Source: PALSA-1004 sp947474275
Lineage (GTDB): Bacteria; Pseudomonadota; Gammaproteobacteria; Burkholderiales; SG8-41
Direction of reading: 5' to 3'
Length of the DNA stretch: 16,379 bases
NCBI GenBank assembly: GCA_947474275.1
Contig: CANJHY010000108.1
Coordinates: forward strand, 1 to 16,379
Shown piece by piece: positions 1-6,859 of this stretch; position 1 is the first letter of the stretch; each line of letters opens with the position of its first letter. A program made the translations under genes and the position numbers. The notes beneath the pieces were generated by a model, which worked only from the letters and a program-made list of their open reading frames with translations, was not told where the DNA came from and searched no databases.

Positions 1-86
1 GAGGAAGCATTAAGAGAGGCTTCAGATGCATTGAATGATACAAATTCAAAAGTTCAAGACATTAAAACGGAATTGGAAAAGAGTGT
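1..86 (+). other. AT-rich fragment encoding a coiled-coil-like peptide, abutting truncated priA
   Basis: These 86 bases are about 35% GC (30 G/C counted), far below the rest of the window. Frame 1 is open from base 1 and gives a charged helical peptide starting EEALREASDALNDTNSKV. Its residues L4, A7, L11, T14, V18, I21, L25 and S28 keep a perfect 3-4 heptad spacing, so this looks like part of a real coiled-coil protein. The frame runs on out of phase through priA DNA to a TGA at 196-198. Native priA sequence seems to begin at about base 88, because the PriA motif PTLFDY follows immediately while the residues that normally precede it are missing. I do not recognise the parent protein. It may be a sequencing or assembly chimera at a contig end, or a real recombination junction. 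Confidence 0.6.
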
Positions 87-2249
87 ATGCCGACTTTGTT
101 CGATTACAGCGCCACCGCGGTCACTGCTGATGACGTCGGCAGGCGAGTGTTGGTACCGTTCGGAAAAAAAATCGCGGTCGGCATCATCATGGCGGTGACC
201 GACAGCACTGCGCTGGCGCCGCAGCGAGTGCGCCGGGTTCTAAGCGTGCAACGAGACGTGGCGCCGTTGCCCGCGGATATTCTGAAACTGCTGAGATTCT
301 GCGGCGATTACTATCATCATCCGCTCGGCGAGGCCGTCCTCAATGCCCTGCCGACACGCCTGCGCCGGCGCCAGTTGCTGAAACTGCACACCGACAAAGC
401 GTACCGCCTCACCGCCGCCGGTCGCGACATAGATCCGGCAACATTGCCGCCGCGCGCAAAAATCAAACGCGAATTGCTCGGCTTGCTGAGCGCTGCCAGC
501 GACGGTTTGGATGAGGCCAGGCTGTGCGCGATCGCGCCCCGCGCGCGCGCGGCATTGAAAGTGATGGCTGACCTCGGTTGGATTGAACAGTGCGTGCGCG
601 CCTCTGGATCACAATCCGCCGCGATACCGGAAGCCTGCGTGGCGTCCGGACCCGAGCTTACCGACGAGCAGCGCGCCGCTGTCGAAAGCGTGCGCAACGC
701 GGGCAGTGGCTTTGCACCGTGGCTACTGCTGGGAGTCACCGGCAGCGGCAAGACCGAAGTCTATCTGCGGCTGATTGCCGACATACTCGCGCGCGGTCGG
801 CAGGCCTTGCTGCTGATACCGGAAATCAATCTGACTCCGCAGCTTGAGGCGCAAGTGCGCACGCGTTTTCCTGCAACGACGATAGCCTCTCTACATAGCG
901 GTCTTAACGAGAGCGAGCGCTTACATGGCTGGCTCGCCGCGCAGTCCGGCGCAGCCGGCGTCGTGCTTGGCACCCGGCTCGCCATATTCACGCCGCTGCC
1001 CAATCTGGGCTTGATCATAGTCGACGAAGAACACGATTCTTCGTTCAAACAAATGGACGGGCTGCGCTATTCGGCGCGCGATCTCGCGTTGATGCGCGCC
1101 AAGGAGCGCGCGATTCCGATACTGCTGGGCTCGGCTACACCAGCGCTCGAAACCTTTCACAAGGCCGCCACGGGAAGCTACCGCACGCTGCTGTTGACCC
1201 GTCCCGTCAATGCTATGCCGGCGGACATCGAGTATGTCGATACGCGGCAGGCGCCGCTCATCGACGGTTTGTCGCAGGAGCTGCTCAAGGCGATCAATGC
1301 CACCCTCAAGCGCGGCGAGCAAAGCATGGTTTTCATCAACCGGCGCGGCTATGCGCCGGTCCTGATCTGCCGCAGCTGCAACTGGACCGCGGACTGTCAT
1401 CGCTGCTCCGCCAAACTTGTAATGCACGCGGAAGGCCGCAGTTTGCGCTGCCATCATTGCGGCCACCAGGAAGCCATTCCGGCGGCGTGTCCGCAATGCG
1501 GCAATCACGATCTGCTGCCGCTGGGGCAGGGCACGCAACGCATCGAAAGCGCGCTGGCGCGCACCTTTCCCGCCGCCCGCATCCTGCGCGTCGATCGCGA
1601 CAGCACCCGCCGCAAGCACGCGTGGCAGGACATGCGCCGCCAGATTCATGCGCAGGAAATCGATATTCTGGTCGGCACCCAGATCCTCGCCAAGGGCCAT
1701 GATTTCCCCCAGCTCAATCTGGTTGGCGTCATCAATGCCGACAGCTCGCTCTACAGCACCGATTTTCGCGCCAGCGAACGCCTGTTCGCGCGCCTGACCC
1801 AGGTCGCGGGACGTGCCGGCCGCGGCGCTACACGCGGCCGCGTGCTGATACAGACCGAGTTTCCGCAGCATCCGCTGTATCAGGCTCTGCGCCGCCACGA
1901 CTATCCGGCTTATGCGCAGGAGTTGCTGGCCGAACGTAAACAGGCCGGCTTTCCCCCTTTCGTCTATCAGGCAGTACTGCGTGCGGAGGCACCGCAGATA
2001 GGCGCTGCGCTCGACTTTCTGGCGCGCGCCGCACAGTTCGCCGCCGAGTTCGACAACGCGGTTACGATCTATGATCCGGTCCCCGCCAATCTCACCCGCC
2101 TGGCGGGCCTGGAGCGCGCGCAACTGACCGTACAGGCACATTCGCGCGCCGCTTTGCAGAAATTTCTACGTGCCTGGCGCGAGCGCCTCGACGCCAGCGG
2201 CGAACGCAAAGTGCGCTGGGCGCTCGACGTCGATCCGCTCGAGCTATGA
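87..2249 (+). CDS. priA: Primosomal protein N' (replication restart helicase PriA), 5' end missing or replaced
   Basis: PriA is a 3'-to-5' superfamily 2 DNA helicase that recognises stalled forks and reloads the replisome with PriB/DnaT/DnaC-type partners. The 720 residues show the N-terminal 3'-end-binding region (PTLFDY, then GRRVLVPFGKK), the PriA signature YYHHPLGE, Walker A GVTGSGKT at residues 216-223, the DEEH box at 313-316, GSATPALET, and the zinc-binding insert with eight cysteines (428, 431, 437, 440, 455, 458, 468, 471). The C-terminal end, VRWALDVDPLEL, is intact. The start at 87 is only the first in-frame ATG after a stop at 63-65. Full-length homologues such as E. coli PriA have about a dozen more residues before the FDY motif, and here that stretch is replaced by unrelated AT-rich DNA. 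There is no ribosome site at 87. The identity is certain, but the 5' end is not the native one. Confidence 0.95.
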   Translation: MPTLFDYSATAVTADDVGRRVLVPFGKKIAVGIIMAVTDSTALAPQRVRRVLSVQRDVAPLPADILKLLRFCGDYYHHPLGEAVLNALPTRLRRRQLLKLHTDKAYRLTAAGRDIDPATLPPRAKIKRELLGLLSAASDGLDEARLCAIAPRARAALKVMADLGWIEQCVRASGSQSAAIPEACVASGPELTDEQRAAVESVRNAGSGFAPWLLLGVTGSGKTEVYLRLIADILARGRQALLLIPEINLTPQLEAQVRTRFPATTIASLHSGLNESERLHGWLAAQSGAAGVVLGTRLAIFTPLPNLGLIIVDEEHDSSFKQMDGLRYSARDLALMRAKERAIPILLGSATPALETFHKAATGSYRTLLLTRPVNAMPADIEYVDTRQAPLIDGLSQELLKAINATLKRGEQSMVFINRRGYAPVLICRSCNWTADCHRCSAKLVMHAEGRSLRCHHCGHQEAIPAACPQCGNHDLLPLGQGTQRIESALARTFPAARILRVDRDSTRRKHAWQDMRRQIHAQEIDILVGTQILAKGHDFPQLNLVGVINADSSLYSTDFRASERLFARLTQVAGRAGRGATRGRVLIQTEFPQHPLYQALRRHDYPAYAQELLAERKQAGFPPFVYQAVLRAEAPQIGAALDFLARAAQFAAEFDNAVTIYDPVPANLTRLAGLERAQLTVQAHSRAALQKFLRAWRERLDASGERKVRWALDVDPLEL

Positions 2250-2299
2250 GGTGAGGTTTACGCACAGCACGTGTTAAAATTCAAGACTTTACATGCGGC

Positions 2300-2321
2300 G
2301 GCCCGGCGCTCAGGCGCGGCC
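2300..2321 (+). other. Possible hairpin in the priA-argS spacer
   Basis: In the 114-base gap between priA and argS, a GGCC...GGCC pair encloses a second paired segment GGCGC/GCGC around a TCAG loop, giving about eight base pairs with a two-base bulge. No T-run follows, so it is not a standard intrinsic terminator. It could be part of the argS leader or simply GC-rich sequence. Upstream, TAAAAT at 2275-2280 resembles a -10 box, but no matching -35 lies at the right distance. Confidence 0.25.
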
Positions 2322-2363
2322 TCTGCACCGCCATCCCGACGCACTGGAATTTGACCATTTAGC

Positions 2364-4058
2364 ATGACTATTTCCGCCTTTCCTGATTTGCGCGCACATA
2401 TCGCCGGTTTGCTGGAAGCCGCGCGTGTAGCCGTCGCTCCCGTGCAGGCGGAAGCGAAGGTCGTGATCGAGCGCCCGAAACAGGCCCAGCACGGCGACTA
2501 CGCATGCAATGTCGCGATGCAATTGGCGAAACCACTGCGGCGCAATCCACGCGATATCGCCACTGCGTTGATCGCGGCATTACCTGCATCGCCGTATGTC
2601 GCTAAAACGGAAATCGCCGGCGCCGGATTCATCAATTTTTTTCTTAAACCTGAAGCGCACCAGGCTGCCGTAGCGCATATCCTCGCGCTGGGTGCAGGCT
2701 ACGGCCGCAGCGTTGCCGGCGGCAGGCGGAAAGTACAGGTCGAATTCGTTTCCGCCAATCCCACCGGTCCGCTGCACGTCGGCCATGGCCGCCAGGCGGC
2801 GTTGGGCGATGCGATAGCAGCGCTGCTCGAAGCGCAGGACTACGCGGTCACGCGCGAGTTTTACTATAACGATGCCGGCGTGCAGATCCAGAATCTCGCG
2901 CTGTCGGTGCAGGCGCGCGCCAAAGGCATCAAGCCGGGCGATGCCGGATGGCCCGAAGACGCTTATCAGGGCGAATACATCCAGGACATCGCCACCGATT
3001 TTCTCGCGCGCAAACCCGTGGGCGCCGCGGATGGCGCGGATGGCGCGCCGATTGCCGGCAACGGCGACAACAACGATCTCGAGTCGATACGCAAATTCGC
3101 CGTCGCTTATCTGCGCCACGAGCAAGACGGGGATTTACAGAAATTCGACGTCAAGTTCGACGTGTATTACCTCGAGTCCAGCCTCTACACCGAAGGCAGA
3201 GTCGATGCCGTCGTAAAAGGTTTTATCGCCCATGGCAAGGCTTTCGAGCAGGACGGCGCTTTGTGGCTGCGCACCACGGACTACGGCGACGACAAGGACC
3301 GCGTGGTCCGCAAATCGGACGGCACTTACACTTATTTCGTACCGGACGTGGCCTACCACGTTACAAAATGGGAGCGCGGTTACAAACGCGTGATCAACGT
3401 CCAGGGCACCGACCATCACAGCACCATCACGCGCGTGCGCGCCGGACTGCAGGCGCTAGACATCGGCATCCCCAAGGGCTACCCGGATTACGTGCTGCAC
3501 AGCCTGGTGCGCGTGATGCGCGGCGGCGAGGAAGTGAAAATCTCCAAACGCGCCGGCGCCTACGTGACTTTGCGCGACCTGATCGAATGGGTGGGGCGCG
3601 ATGCGGTGCGGTTTTTCCTGGTCTCGCGCCGCGCGGATTCAGAATTCGTGTTCGACATCGATCTGGCTTTGGCGCAAAGCGAGGAAAACCCGGTGTATTA
3701 CGTGCAGTACGCGCATGCGCGGGTCTGCAGCGTGTTGGCGCAATGGGCGGAGGATGCGGCTATTTTGAACACCGCGTCGCTCGTGCCGCTGACGCACGAA
3801 CGTGAACTTGCGCTAATGCAAAGGCTGGCCGAATATCCGGAAATCCTCGTGAATGCGGCCAACGAATGCGCGCCCCACCAGGTTGCTTTCTATTTGCGGG
3901 AGCTTGCCGGCGAATTCCACGGTTATTACAACGGGACCCGTTTTCTGGTGCCGGAAGAGCCGCTCAAACTCGCGCGGCTCGCGCTGGCCGTTGCCGTGCG
4001 CCACGTATTGCGCAGCGGGCTCGCGCTGCTGGGTGTGTCCGCACCGGAAAAAATGTAA
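2364..4058 (+). CDS. argS: Arginyl-tRNA synthetase
   Basis: A class I aminoacyl-tRNA synthetase that charges tRNA-Arg with arginine using ATP in the cytoplasm. The 564 residues are full length for the family. The N-terminal additional domain (about 1-115) carries ERPKQAQHGDYACNVAMQLAK. The HIGH motif is HVGH at 138-141 after NPTGPL, and the KMSKS-like loop is KISK at 392-395. The C-terminal helical anticodon-binding (DALR) domain contains PVYYVQYAHARVCSV and ends LGVSAPEKM. The ATG at 2364 matches the expected N-terminal length, but only a weak Shine-Dalgarno sequence precedes it. An alanine/glycine/aspartate-rich loop near residues 219-238, containing a duplicated 9-base unit, interrupts a region that is usually shorter. 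The SPOR gene begins nine bases downstream, so argS probably heads or sits within the operon running to the SDR gene. Confidence 0.97.
   Translation: MTISAFPDLRAHIAGLLEAARVAVAPVQAEAKVVIERPKQAQHGDYACNVAMQLAKPLRRNPRDIATALIAALPASPYVAKTEIAGAGFINFFLKPEAHQAAVAHILALGAGYGRSVAGGRRKVQVEFVSANPTGPLHVGHGRQAALGDAIAALLEAQDYAVTREFYYNDAGVQIQNLALSVQARAKGIKPGDAGWPEDAYQGEYIQDIATDFLARKPVGAADGADGAPIAGNGDNNDLESIRKFAVAYLRHEQDGDLQKFDVKFDVYYLESSLYTEGRVDAVVKGFIAHGKAFEQDGALWLRTTDYGDDKDRVVRKSDGTYTYFVPDVAYHVTKWERGYKRVINVQGTDHHSTITRVRAGLQALDIGIPKGYPDYVLHSLVRVMRGGEEVKISKRAGAYVTLRDLIEWVGRDAVRFFLVSRRADSEFVFDIDLALAQSEENPVYYVQYAHARVCSVLAQWAEDAAILNTASLVPLTHERELALMQRLAEYPEILVNAANECAPHQVAFYLRELAGEFHGYYNGTRFLVPEEPLKLARLALAVAVRHVLRSGLALLGVSAPEKM
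3027..3044 (+). repeat. Tandem 9-base duplication inside argS
   Basis: GCGGATGGC occurs twice back to back and encodes ADG-ADG at ArgS residues 222-227. It lies in a low-complexity surface-loop segment (about 219-238) and keeps the frame, so it looks like a small slippage duplication without functional consequence. Confidence 0.8.
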
Positions 4059-4067
4059 AATTCAGCG

Positions 4068-4679
4068 ATGAGCAAGGATTACAAGGGACCCGCCAGGAAA
4101 CCGGCCGGCGGCAAAAGCGGCGCGGGTTCTTTGTTGATCGGCATACTCATCGGGCTGCTGCTGGGTCTCGGCATCGCGCTCGCCGTCGCTTGGTACATAA
4201 ACAAAATGCCGACTCCCTTCGTCAATCGCGCCGCTCCACCGCCCAAAGGCGAACCGCTCAAAAACACCGATTCGGCCAAAATCGACGATAAGACGACCAA
4301 GGCCATCGATGGCAAGCCACGGTTCGATTTTTACAAAATCCTGCCAGGCTCGGAGGAGCCGGTGACCGAGCAGCAGTTCAAGGATGCGCAAAAAAAAGGT
4401 CCGCTGCCCGCCGAGGCCACGGAGTCGTTTTATCTGCAGGCTGGCGCGTTCCAGAACGCGCCTGACGCCGACAACCTGAAAGCTCGTCTGGCGTTGATCG
4501 GCGTGGCGGCGATCGTGCAGACCACCACGCTGCCTGACAAAGGGGTTTGGCACCGCGTGCGCGTCGGGCCATATACCGCAATCGAAGATCTCAACCGCGC
4601 GCGCGAAACGTTGAAACAAAACAACGTCGAGATCACTCTCATCAAGGTTCGTGAAGCGCCGGTGCAGCCTGGTAAGTAA
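4068..4679 (+). CDS. Inner-membrane SPOR-domain protein (FtsN-like)
   Basis: The 203 residues have a short basic cytoplasmic tail (1-20), one transmembrane helix (about 21-43), a periplasmic linker rich in Pro, Lys and Asp (about 44-117) containing FDFYKILPG, and a C-terminal SPOR domain (about 119-196). The SPOR part starts FYLQAGAFQN and ends with GVWHRVRVGPY, ETLKQNNVEITLIKV. SPOR domains bind glycan strands lacking stem peptides at the division septum, so the protein probably localises to septal peptidoglycan. The layout resembles FtsN, and a SPOR gene next to argS and priA is familiar in beta- and gammaproteobacteria. Whether it is the functional FtsN or an accessory SPOR protein cannot be decided from sequence. 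The start is nine bases after the argS stop with no clear Shine-Dalgarno, which suggests translational coupling. Confidence 0.9.
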   Translation: MSKDYKGPARKPAGGKSGAGSLLIGILIGLLLGLGIALAVAWYINKMPTPFVNRAAPPPKGEPLKNTDSAKIDDKTTKAIDGKPRFDFYKILPGSEEPVTEQQFKDAQKKGPLPAEATESFYLQAGAFQNAPDADNLKARLALIGVAAIVQTTTLPDKGVWHRVRVGPYTAIEDLNRARETLKQNNVEITLIKVREAPVQPGK

Positions 4680-4686
4680 AATCCCC

Positions 4687-4694
4687 GAGGGAGG
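4687..4694 (+). promoter_or_regulatory. Ribosome binding site of the first dsbA
   Basis: GAGGGAGG lies four bases before the ATG at 4699. It is one of the strongest Shine-Dalgarno sequences in the window, and it selects 4699 over the upstream in-frame alternative at 4651, which overlaps the SPOR gene. Confidence 0.8.
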
Positions 4695-4698
4695 CAAG

Positions 4699-5388
4699 AT
4701 GAAGTTATTCAAATACGTAGGCCATATTGCAGCACTGCTGGCACTGTTGGCAGCGGGCAGCGCGATGGCACAGCAAGCGCTGGTAGCCGGTCGCGATTAC
4801 ACCCAGATCAACCCGGCGCAACCGACCAATAGCGGCAAAAAAATAGAGATCATTGAATTCTTCTGGTATGGCTGCCCGCATTGCTACCACCTCGAGCCTT
4901 CGCTCAAAGCATGGCTGAAACGCAAACCGGCGGACGTCGAATTCAAGCCGGTGCCGGCCACCTTCGGCGCGCCGACCTGGGAGCCTTTGACGCGCACCTA
5001 CTATGCGCTGGACGCAATGAGCCTCGCCGCCAAGCACCACGACGCACTGTTCGCCGCGATCCATGAGGAAAAAGATCCGAACAAGCAGCGCGCGATGGTC
5101 AACGATTCACGCATCATTGCTGACTGGCTGGCTACCAAAGGCGTCGACAAGCAGAAGTTTCTGGACGCCTATAATTCGTTTGCTGTAAATAACAGCATCA
5201 AGCGTTCCGAAGACATGACCCGCAGCTATGACGTGCCCGGCACCCCTGCGATGGCGATTGAGGGCAAATATCTTATCAGCCCGTCGAACTTTTCCAACGC
5301 TGACAACAGCGTGAACTACGACCGTTTTTTTGGCGCAGTCGATCAACTCATCGCTCAGGTGCGCAAGGAACGCACGGGGAAGAAATAA
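4699..5388 (+). CDS. dsbA: Periplasmic thiol:disulfide oxidoreductase, DsbA family, CPHC active site
   Basis: DsbA donates disulfide bonds to newly exported proteins in the periplasm and is reoxidised by DsbB. The 229-residue precursor has a Sec signal peptide (KLFKYVGHIAALLALLAAGSAMA, cleavage about residue 24/25). A thioredoxin-fold segment (EIIEFFWYGCPHC) has the classic catalytic CPHC at 59-62. A helical insertion follows, and then the cis-proline loop GTPAM (T182-P183). The start at 4699 is set by the adjacent GAGGGAGG and by the signal peptide beginning there. A longer reading frame from 4651 would put 16 extra residues before the signal peptide and is rejected. The second dsbA starts three bases after the stop, so the pair must be cotranscribed. 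CPHC matches the standard DsbA dipeptide, so this is the better candidate for the general oxidase. Confidence 0.93.
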   Translation: MKLFKYVGHIAALLALLAAGSAMAQQALVAGRDYTQINPAQPTNSGKKIEIIEFFWYGCPHCYHLEPSLKAWLKRKPADVEFKPVPATFGAPTWEPLTRTYYALDAMSLAAKHHDALFAAIHEEKDPNKQRAMVNDSRIIADWLATKGVDKQKFLDAYNSFAVNNSIKRSEDMTRSYDVPGTPAMAIEGKYLISPSNFSNADNSVNYDRFFGAVDQLIAQVRKERTGKK

Positions 5389-5391
5389 ATC

Positions 5392-6042
5392 ATGGCCCCC
5401 GCCCGTTTCTTGCTGCGTCTTGCGTTCTGCTGGCTGACTGTTGTTTGCATGTCGCTGCCGGCCGTGGCGCAGGACAAGCGTGATTTCGATTATCGCGAAA
5501 TCCCGCAGCAACCGATCGAAAGCGGCGACAAGATCGAAGTCATCGATTTTTTCTTCTATGGCTGCCAGTACTGCAATGAGTTGCTGCCGCGGCTCGAGCG
5601 TTGGCGCAAAAACAGCAAGCCGAATGATGTCGTGCTCCGCCACTATCCGGTAGTGCGCCACGATTCATGGGTGCCGCTCGCCAAAACCTATTTCACGCTC
5701 GAAGCAATGGGCGAAGTGGACCGCCTGCATACTGCGGTGTTCCGCAGCTATCACGTCGAAGATCTCTACATGAGCCAGGAAAAAGTGATCTCGGAGTGGG
5801 CCGCCAAGAACGGGCTGGACCACGAAAAATTCATGGCGATATACCGCTCGGACGAAACGCGCAAGAAAGTCGAACGCGCGCGCAAATTGACCGTCGATTA
5901 CGACATACAGGGCACGCCATCGCTGGTCGTGGATGGCAAATACCTGACCGATGGTTCGTCGTCGAAAACCATCGATATCCTCGACCGAATGGTTTGGATC
6001 GCGCGCCAGCAGCGCGAGAAAGCCGCCAAATCCGGCCAGTAA
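5392..6042 (+). CDS. Second DsbA-family thiol:disulfide oxidoreductase, CQYC active site
   Basis: The 216-residue precursor has a signal peptide (about 1-26, ending SLPAVA before QDK). It has the same fold landmarks as its upstream neighbour: KIEVIDFFFYGCQYC with catalytic CQYC at 58-61, a helical insertion, and the cis-proline loop GTPSL (T175-P176) followed by VVDGKYL, parallel to AIEGKYL in the first copy. The two are clearly paralogues, probably from a tandem duplication, but well diverged. The active-site dipeptide Gln-Tyr replaces Pro-His. In this family the dipeptide strongly influences redox potential, so a different substrate set or partner is plausible (inference). The ATG is three bases after the upstream stop, with GGGGA about 11 bases before it. 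Alternatives such as a DsbA-like or DsbL-type specialised oxidase cannot be excluded. Confidence 0.88.
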   Translation: MAPARFLLRLAFCWLTVVCMSLPAVAQDKRDFDYREIPQQPIESGDKIEVIDFFFYGCQYCNELLPRLERWRKNSKPNDVVLRHYPVVRHDSWVPLAKTYFTLEAMGEVDRLHTAVFRSYHVEDLYMSQEKVISEWAAKNGLDHEKFMAIYRSDETRKKVERARKLTVDYDIQGTPSLVVDGKYLTDGSSSKTIDILDRMVWIARQQREKAAKSGQ

Positions 6043-6082
6043 CGCAGACACGCTGCTGCTCCCAAACGGCAACGCGCGCCTG

Positions 6083-6847
6083 ATGCAACGTGTCATCATC
6101 ACCGGCGCATCGAGCGGTATCGGTACTGCGCTGGCTCATCATTACGCGCGCAATGGCGCGGTGCTTGGCCTGATTGCACGCCGCAAGTCCGCGCTGGAAG
6201 AACTTGCCGCGCAGCTATCGACGCCGGTGCAAATTTACACTGCCGATGTGCGTGACGCGGCCGCATTACAGGCAGCGGCAGCAGACTTTCTGGCGCGCCA
6301 CGGCTGCCCCGATATCGTGATTGCAAACGCGGGCGTCAGTACCGGAACGCTGACTGAATTTCCCGAAGACCTGGCAGCTTTCAAGGATGTGCTCGATATC
6401 AACGTCGTCGGCATGGTGCAGACGTTTCAGCCGTTCATTGCCGCGATGCGCGATGCGGGACGGGGAGCGCTGGTGGGCATCGCAAGCGTGGCCGGTTATC
6501 GCGGGCTGCCCGGTGCTGCGGCTTACTCGGCTTCCAAGGCGGCGGCTATTTCCTACCTCGAAAGCATGCGCGTCGAACTGCGCGCGAGCGGCGTCAAAGT
6601 CATTACCATATGCCCGGGTTATATAGCCACGCCGATGACCGCACAGAATCCCTATGCCATGCCCTTTATCCTGAGCGCCGACGATTCCGCGCGCAAGATC
6701 GCCGGCGTCATAGCAAGCGGCAAAACGTTTGCAGTAATCCCGTGGCAAATGGCGATCGTCGCGCGCGTGATGCGCGTATTACCGAACTGGCTTTATGACC
6801 GCCTGTTTGGCAATGCTCCGCGCAAGCCGCGCCTGAACCGCGACTAA
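6083..6847 (+). CDS. Short-chain dehydrogenase/reductase (classical SDR)
   Basis: A 254-residue NAD(P)-dependent oxidoreductase of the classical SDR type. It shows the Rossmann glycine motif TGASSGIG at 7-14, NAG at 82-84, the structural Asn in DINVVG (N107), the catalytic triad S135, Y148 and K152 (SVAG...YSASK), and the CPGYIATPM segment after the active site. Basic residues after the second strand (ARRK) favour NADPH, but that is inference. The C-terminal 40 residues (PWQMAIVARVMRVLPNWLYDRLF) are hydrophobic and aromatic and may touch the membrane. The substrate is unknown. The ATG at 6083 begins exactly where SDRs begin. An upstream start at 5951 would overlap dsbA and is rejected. It lies 40 bases after the second dsbA without a good Shine-Dalgarno, as the probable last gene of the operon, and converges on recQ. 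Confidence 0.88.
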   Translation: MQRVIITGASSGIGTALAHHYARNGAVLGLIARRKSALEELAAQLSTPVQIYTADVRDAAALQAAAADFLARHGCPDIVIANAGVSTGTLTEFPEDLAAFKDVLDINVVGMVQTFQPFIAAMRDAGRGALVGIASVAGYRGLPGAAAYSASKAAAISYLESMRVELRASGVKVITICPGYIATPMTAQNPYAMPFILSADDSARKIAGVIASGKTFAVIPWQMAIVARVMRVLPNWLYDRLFGNAPRKPRLNRD

Positions 6848-6859
6848 AGCGCGAGCGGA

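Noticed and set aside
921..2141. 406-codon open frame antisense to priA
   Set aside because: It lies wholly opposite a gene with intact family motifs, its protein has no recognisable fold, and long antisense frames are expected in GC-rich coding DNA.
5951..6082. Earlier start for the SDR gene
   Set aside because: It would add 44 residues before the Rossmann strand and overlap the second dsbA; SDRs start directly before the TGASSGIG strand.
6848..6859. Possible terminator between the convergent SDR and recQ genes
   Set aside because: Only 12 bases separate the stops, and nearby GCGC repeats form no stable stem with a T-run.
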